NCBI GenBank assembly: GCA_947630385.1
Contig: CANRHG010000017.1
Coordinates: 1-18,073 of the forward strand
Length of the DNA stretch: 18,073 nucleotides
Source: an uncultured Eubacteriaceae bacterium
Lineage (GTDB): Bacteria > Bacillota > Clostridia > Eubacteriales > Eubacteriaceae
Direction of reading: 5' to 3'
A program made the position numbers and the translations under genes. Positions 13,430-18,073 of this stretch are shown here, one piece after another (within the stretch, counting starts at the first letter, position 1; each line of letters begins with the position of its first letter). Below the pieces are notes generated by a model. It did not search any database. It was not told where the DNA came from and was given only the letters and a program-made list of their open reading frames with translations.

Positions 13430-16213
13430 TTAATTACTTGAATTTTCTTTTTGAACCAGGGAGACCTGCAATGCCTGAATTGGTTTACCGGAACCAGGAG
13501 TTCCAGCTTCTTGACCGGCAGGGATCCAGGCAGTCCATCCGGAATCTTTTATATAAACGCGGTATTGACATCCAATTAAATCGGTAAAATATGGGATATC
13601 GGATTTCATATCGATAACAATTGACTCCAGAGCTCTATTTTCACCCATAGTCCCGGCATAGGTTCCATCTGAAACCGTATCCAGCCAACCTAAACCCTGA
13701 GCATAAACCGTACTGTTTAATTCTATCCCTTCAAGTCCTGAAGAAATACGGAAACCTTCCAAATGTTGCGAATACGGATCATTTATATTTCCGGATGTTT
13801 GGCCTGAAAAAACGGTCGGAGTTACAAAACCGGTATTTTGACAATAGGCTATATAAGCCACTAGAGGCGAATCGGCTGAACTTGGTAAGAACCAGTCATA
13901 ATTTCCCGTTCGAATCAAGTTCCCATTTGAGTTTAACTCGGAAGAACCGTAAACGTGCGCGTAAATATGGTCGGCGTGAACAAAATAATTATGAGCCCCT
14001 GTATCGTTAACCGGAATTGACTCGTAGATCCAGTCGTTGGTGCCGGGAATTTGCCGCATTACTTTAGCGTTTATATCGCTTTGATTGGCTGCAGACCAGG
14101 TAAAAAGGCTCAGTTGCTGTGGAGATTTAGAATTAGGGATTGCTGTATTCCTACTAACGTTTCTGGCTATGACAGTAAAAGAATCCGGAGTATAACTTAT
14201 AAAATCAAGGCCATCACAGGTTATTTCGTTATTGTTTACTATAAATTTAACAGTTGCAACTAAGTTATTGTAAGTTGTTGCAGTGATAGTGGCCTCTCCT
14301 TCATTTAAAGCCGTTACCGTAGCTTTTGTACCGTCACCTTCAACGGAAACTACATTAGAGGGTGAGGCGGACCAGTTGATATCAACAGTGCTGTTTGATG
14401 GTTCTAAAACGGCCCCTATTTCTATGCTGTTTCTACCACCAGAAACGGTAGTTAAATAATAATTCCCACTATCTAGACTTCCCTGGGTCAAGGTAATTGA
14501 ACTCGGATTGATATTATCATCTCCAATACCATAAGTTGTAAATGATTTAATCATGACGTTGCCTGGTACCATTTCCGATTTTGAGATCGTCCCGTTAACG
14601 GGATTATTAATTTCGACAGGCATATTTAACTTATCATATATTTCAGGCTCCGTAATATCATTCCAGGTAGGAGGCGTAACGCCGATGGTACCGTTAAAGC
14701 CGTATAAATAACTTTCTCCAGGTTCAACGGTTACTGTGTCCTTTACAGCGGTAAAACCAATGTCGTTACCTTCATCATCTATCATATTTTGGAAATAGGG
14801 GTCGGCGATTCCAAATTCAACCTCAACACTTTGTAGTTCCGGAATAGGTTCTAAGAAATCAGTATCCACATCTTGGAACTGAGCATTATAATAAGTCAAC
14901 TGTTCAACAACAGAATATTTGGTTCCGGCCGGTAAACTAATGGGATCGCTTAATTCTAAAGTATAGTACCCAGGGTTTTCAAAAGTTTGAGTAACGGTTG
15001 AAACAAGTTGACCATCTTCGGGATTGGTGTAATTTTCATTTAAAATATATACGTTGGCTGTTACTTTTGAAGAACCATTAATAACAGGACTGGCGGATAC
15101 AGCTCTTAGAGTTGAATTTCTTTCACTTGTAAAGACGTTAGCCATTTTAATATCGCCTTCATCTAAGTTTTGTAAGTTCAGTTCCTGGGTCATCGTCGAG
15201 ATGGATACATCATAATAATCGCCACGGAAGTTATAAATGTCGTATTGATTATTTTGATCATAAGAAAAATCTTCCTGTTCCGTTTGCGCATCCCAACCTT
15301 CTGCAACACAAATTGATTGGTCGTAATAAGAGAGATAGAAATATCCACCGTCTCCCCAGTCTTCTCCCCAAGAATTTTTAACGATCCAGGCTCCATCGCC
15401 AGGAGGTGTTATATTGAAATTACTAGCTGGATAGTTATCATCCCATCCGACAATAGTTACACAGTGGGAGGATTGAGTAACTACATTTATATACTGGCTG
15501 GACGTATCAGCATTAAAATAATCACATTCCTCTTTATAGGCTTTATAGAACATAGATAAAGCGCCATATTTTAATATCAATTCTTTTGCTTTTGGAGTAA
15601 ATTCCTCTGAAGAAAGACCCTTTCTACCTGGACCAAAGATAAATTCAGAATTTTGTACATGAAAAGCGTCATCATAAATATCGGAATAGGGAAGCGTCCA
15701 ATCGCCAAGAGGATTTGAAATTGCTTCGCCATTAGAACTAAGGTAACTGTTTTGACTATTTAGGTAAGGAATTTCAGCTTCTGTACTACAACCGAGCCAG
15801 TTAATTAATTGACTTAAAGCCGTTAAATCGTCGCCACCAACTGAATAAACCTGAGAGGTTTGTTCAAATTGCCAGGAAGAATCGAATTGAAAAGCATCCA
15901 TACCTTCGTACTCTTCAGGATTCATCTTACGAGTTCCTTGGAGTTGATAAGCAAACCAAGCCAATGCTTTTTCTGATAAATTAATAGTCGGACTGCCGCC
16001 CTTTAAAATCGAATTTGATTCGATCGCAGCTAAAGCTCCGTGGGCCCAACAAGTTCCAAAATACCGTTGGTTTTTAACGGGAGTTACGTAACTTTGACCA
16101 TTAACATCTCTTAAATCGTAAGAAGCTGGTAGGTCGGTCTCTGCTGCAAAAGTAGGAGTTAAAGTACAAAGTAACACAAAAAAGATTAAAATTGATTTGT
16201 TAATAAATTTCAT
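13430..16213 (-). CDS. Secreted C1A cysteine protease with lectin-like, BIG2, GBS_Bsp-like and three ChW repeats
   Basis: The 927-residue product begins at ATG 16213, with AGAGGG 5 nt upstream, and has a signal peptide cut near residue 23-24 (TFAAE). The papain domain follows almost at once (about 28-305), without the spacer of the other two complete copies: Gln49, Cys55 (GTCWAHG), His250 and Asn280 (VKNSWG). Then come lectin-like (about 355-508), BIG2 (about 571-660), GBS_Bsp-like (about 675-772; FTWSAANQSDINAK) and three ChW repeats (about 784-825, 829-869, 880-919). The first ChW again has QNTGF. The sequence is close to the first protease, including ITPPGDGAWIVKNSWG and YGIGDD.INP, but its codons are clearly more AT-rich. 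It lies 104 bp after the fourth copy; no terminator is visible between them, so read-through is possible. Its own terminator is at 13311-13350. Confidence 0.93.
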   Translation of the reverse strand: MKFINKSILIFFVLLCTLTPTFAAETDLPASYDLRDVNGQSYVTPVKNQRYFGTCWAHGALAAIESNSILKGGSPTINLSEKALAWFAYQLQGTRKMNPEEYEGMDAFQFDSSWQFEQTSQVYSVGGDDLTALSQLINWLGCSTEAEIPYLNSQNSYLSSNGEAISNPLGDWTLPYSDIYDDAFHVQNSEFIFGPGRKGLSSEEFTPKAKELILKYGALSMFYKAYKEECDYFNADTSSQYINVVTQSSHCVTIVGWDDNYPASNFNITPPGDGAWIVKNSWGEDWGDGGYFYLSYYDQSICVAEGWDAQTEQEDFSYDQNNQYDIYNFRGDYYDVSISTMTQELNLQNLDEGDIKMANVFTSERNSTLRAVSASPVINGSSKVTANVYILNENYTNPEDGQLVSTVTQTFENPGYYTLELSDPISLPAGTKYSVVEQLTYYNAQFQDVDTDFLEPIPELQSVEVEFGIADPYFQNMIDDEGNDIGFTAVKDTVTVEPGESYLYGFNGTIGVTPPTWNDITEPEIYDKLNMPVEINNPVNGTISKSEMVPGNVMIKSFTTYGIGDDNINPSSITLTQGSLDSGNYYLTTVSGGRNSIEIGAVLEPSNSTVDINWSASPSNVVSVEGDGTKATVTALNEGEATITATTYNNLVATVKFIVNNNEITCDGLDFISYTPDSFTVIARNVSRNTAIPNSKSPQQLSLFTWSAANQSDINAKVMRQIPGTNDWIYESIPVNDTGAHNYFVHADHIYAHVYGSSELNSNGNLIRTGNYDWFLPSSADSPLVAYIAYCQNTGFVTPTVFSGQTSGNINDPYSQHLEGFRISSGLEGIELNSTVYAQGLGWLDTVSDGTYAGTMGENRALESIVIDMKSDIPYFTDLIGCQYRVYIKDSGWTAWIPAGQEAGTPGSGKPIQALQVSLVQKENSSN

Positions 16214-16317
16214 CTAACCCTCTTTCTAAATTTTTACCGTCTTAAGAAAATTGAAATTTTTTATGTTGACTGTTTCAGGCTACATTTAACTGTAATTTAA
16301 ATCACGCCTTAATGATT

Positions 16318-18073
16318 TTATTGGCCGCTTGGAATCTGAACTTCTATCGGTGTCAAGGTGACCTGCATCGCCTGAATGGGCTTGCCGGATCCAGGCGTTC
16401 CGGCTTCCTGGCCCCGGTCTACCCAATCGGTCCATCCCGAGTCTTTTAGATAAACGCGGTACTGGAACGTAAAGAGCTGATCCAAATCGGGAATGGAGCT
16501 CTCAAGAGAGAGTTTGATAGATTCCAGAGGCCGGTCCTGACCCATCGTTCCCACATAACTTCCGTCATCTACTTCCGGCAGCCAACCGAGTCCTTTGGCG
16601 TAGGCCTGACTGTTGATCTCGATTCCGAGCATACCAGAAGAGATACGGAAGCCTTCCAAATGGGTTGAATCGGGATCGCCGATATTCCCACTCGTGGCGC
16701 CGTTCCAGACGGTGGGCCTTACAAAGCCGGTGTTTTGGCAATAAGCGATGTAAGCGACGCTCGCACTGTACTCTGTTCCCGGCGTGACCCACTGGCACTG
16801 TCCTATATCGATGAGATCACCGTTTGAATCATAGTTCGTAGAGGCATAAACGTTGATCTTGATATCATCGGCATTTACAAAATAATTGTTGACCGCTGTA
16901 TCATTGACCGGGATCCCCTCGTAGATCCAGTCGTTGGTTCCCGCAATATTTTCCATGACTTTTGCGTTGATATCCGACTGATTTTTCTCGGACCACATGA
17001 AAAGGCTAACCCGTTGTGGCGACAGAGTCGAAGACTGAGGCAGAGCCGAATTGGCCGTAAGATTACGCAGGACAACCGAAACCCTGTCCGGCGTATTCTT
17101 TAGCACTTCCAGTCCGTCGCTGATCAGTGCGTCGTTTGTGACCGTAACGGTCGAGGTCGCGACGAGATCGTTTCCGGTCGTAAGCGTAACGGTAGCCTCT
17201 CCTTCGTTTAAAGCCGTGATCGTCACGGATTCACCGGAACCAGTAAGGGAGACGATACCCGAGGGATAAACCGACCAGGTGAGTTTGGTCGTGCTGTTGC
17301 CGGGTTCTAAGACGGCAGCCAGCGTACCGGTATTTCTTCCACCTTCGACCGTACTCAGGAGGGGTCTAAGAGTGGTTATGGTCACACTTGATGGATTGAT
17401 GACGTCGTCCCCGATCCCGTAAGTGGTAAAGGCTTTGATCATCACGTTTCCCGGATAAGCAGTATTTTGAACTTTTGTTCCGTCCGTGCCACTAACTTCA
17501 ATCTGGCACGTGAGTTTGTCGGTGATCTCCGGACTCGTTATATCCATCCAGGCGGGAGGGGTTACGCCTATCGTCCCGTTTAGGCCATAAACATAACTCT
17601 GTCCTGGCTTTGAGGTGGCGACGTTTCGTTCAAAACTTACGCCGATGGTCGAGCCTTCATTATTTTTCATGTCCGTGATCACCGGTTCTTCCAGTCCGTA
17701 TTCAATAGCAAGACCCGGAAGCGAGGGGATAATAGGATCGAAAGTATACCCATCCCCTTCAAAACGGGCATTGTAGTAAGTCAGTTCCTCTACGACGGCG
17801 TATTGGGTTCCGGCCGGTAGGGCTATCGGTTCCGGGAGTTCTAAAGTGTAAAAGCCCGAATGATCGAAGTTTTCCGTGACCGTCGCGACGAGCTGGCCAT
17901 CCTCAGGGGTTGTGAAATTATCGTTCAGTAGATAGACGTTGGCCGTCACTTTTGCTGAGCCGTAAATAAACGGGAGAGCGGAAACGGCCCTTAACGTTTC
18001 GTCGTTGGCGCTCGTAAAGACGTTGGCCATCTTTATAGTGCCTTCGGGAAGGGAGGACAGATCATAGGTATTT
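16318..18073 (-). CDS. C-terminal part of a fourth C1A-type lectin-like/BIG2/GBS_Bsp/ChW protein (cut by window edge)
   Basis: The frame is open to the window edge (first full codon at 18072), so the ATG at 18030 is internal and the N-terminal signal peptide and papain domain should lie outside. The 584 visible residues cover the lectin-like domain (from about residue 12, IKMANVFTS, to about 165), BIG2 (about 229-312), GBS_Bsp-like (about 325-425; FMWSEKNQSDINAK) and three ChW repeats (about 438-480, 484-524, 535-574). The first ChW has QNTGF. It is closest to the first protease of the window (shared GLGWLPEVDDG and high GC), although the AT-richer copy at 13430-16213 is its direct neighbour. 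A short tail, PIEVQIPSGQ, follows the last repeat. That the missing part is a protease is inferred from the three complete paralogs. Confidence 0.88.
   Translation of the reverse strand, partial: NTYDLSSLPEGTIKMANVFTSANDETLRAVSALPFIYGSAKVTANVYLLNDNFTTPEDGQLVATVTENFDHSGFYTLELPEPIALPAGTQYAVVEELTYYNARFEGDGYTFDPIIPSLPGLAIEYGLEEPVITDMKNNEGSTIGVSFERNVATSKPGQSYVYGLNGTIGVTPPAWMDITSPEITDKLTCQIEVSGTDGTKVQNTAYPGNVMIKAFTTYGIGDDVINPSSVTITTLRPLLSTVEGGRNTGTLAAVLEPGNSTTKLTWSVYPSGIVSLTGSGESVTITALNEGEATVTLTTGNDLVATSTVTVTNDALISDGLEVLKNTPDRVSVVLRNLTANSALPQSSTLSPQRVSLFMWSEKNQSDINAKVMENIAGTNDWIYEGIPVNDTAVNNYFVNADDIKINVYASTNYDSNGDLIDIGQCQWVTPGTEYSASVAYIAYCQNTGFVRPTVWNGATSGNIGDPDSTHLEGFRISSGMLGIEINSQAYAKGLGWLPEVDDGSYVGTMGQDRPLESIKLSLESSIPDLDQLFTFQYRVYLKDSGWTDWVDRGQEAGTPGSGKPIQAMQVTLTPIEVQIPSGQ

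Noticed and set aside
16214..16317. Terminator or promoter between the fourth and third protease genes
   Set aside because: No stable hairpin with U-tract and no convincing -35/-10 pair was found in the 104 bp, so none is annotated.

Overview
The window looks like chromosomal DNA of a Gram-positive, low-to-moderate GC bacterium of the Clostridia/Firmicutes type. The evidence is Shine-Dalgarno sequences of the AGAGG kind, T-rich intrinsic terminators, and above all ChW repeats (clostridial hydrophobic repeats with a conserved Trp) and GBS_Bsp-like repeats on secreted papain-family proteases. The genus cannot be named from the sequence alone. No tRNA, rRNA, CRISPR array or insertion sequence was seen.

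Layout, left to right. (1) 96-1541 (-): an AT-rich AAA ATPase/DUF4143 gene. Its upstream region carries three 22-bp palindromes spaced exactly 33 bp apart. (2) 1989-4844 (+): a secreted C1A cysteine protease with lectin-like, BIG2, GBS_Bsp-like and three ChW modules. A promoter candidate and a perfect 11-bp leader hairpin precede it and a strong terminator follows it. (3) 5082-5951 (+): a small secreted protein made of a signal peptide, a very acidic linker and three ChW repeats. (4) 6070-6298 (+): a frameshifted remnant of the C-terminal end of a SpoIIE/RsbU-type PP2C phosphatase, closed by a bidirectional terminator. (5) 6382-8112 (-): an AlbA_2 (Schlafen-like)/HATPase/winged-helix putative regulator. 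Its promoter region holds six TTAACA(T/A) boxes with a 20-21 bp period. (6) 10218-8337 (-): a two-gene operon of an aldo/keto reductase, broken by an amber codon, and an arginase-superfamily protein with a metal-ligand His changed to Cys. A candidate structured leader RNA precedes it. (7) 13239-10423, 16213-13430 and the window edge to 16318 (all -): three more C1A/lectin-like/BIG2/GBS_Bsp/ChW paralogs, the last cut by the window edge.

The dominant theme is a family of four secreted multidomain cysteine proteases plus one ChW-only surface protein, probably acting outside the cell on proteins or on host/biofilm material. The protease paralogs differ strongly in base composition although their architecture is the same. 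The genes between them (ATPase, AlbA_2 regulator, phosphatase relic, broken reductase) look like accessory or decaying material. Two independently inactivated genes and two arrays of operator-like repeats lie within about 10 kb.
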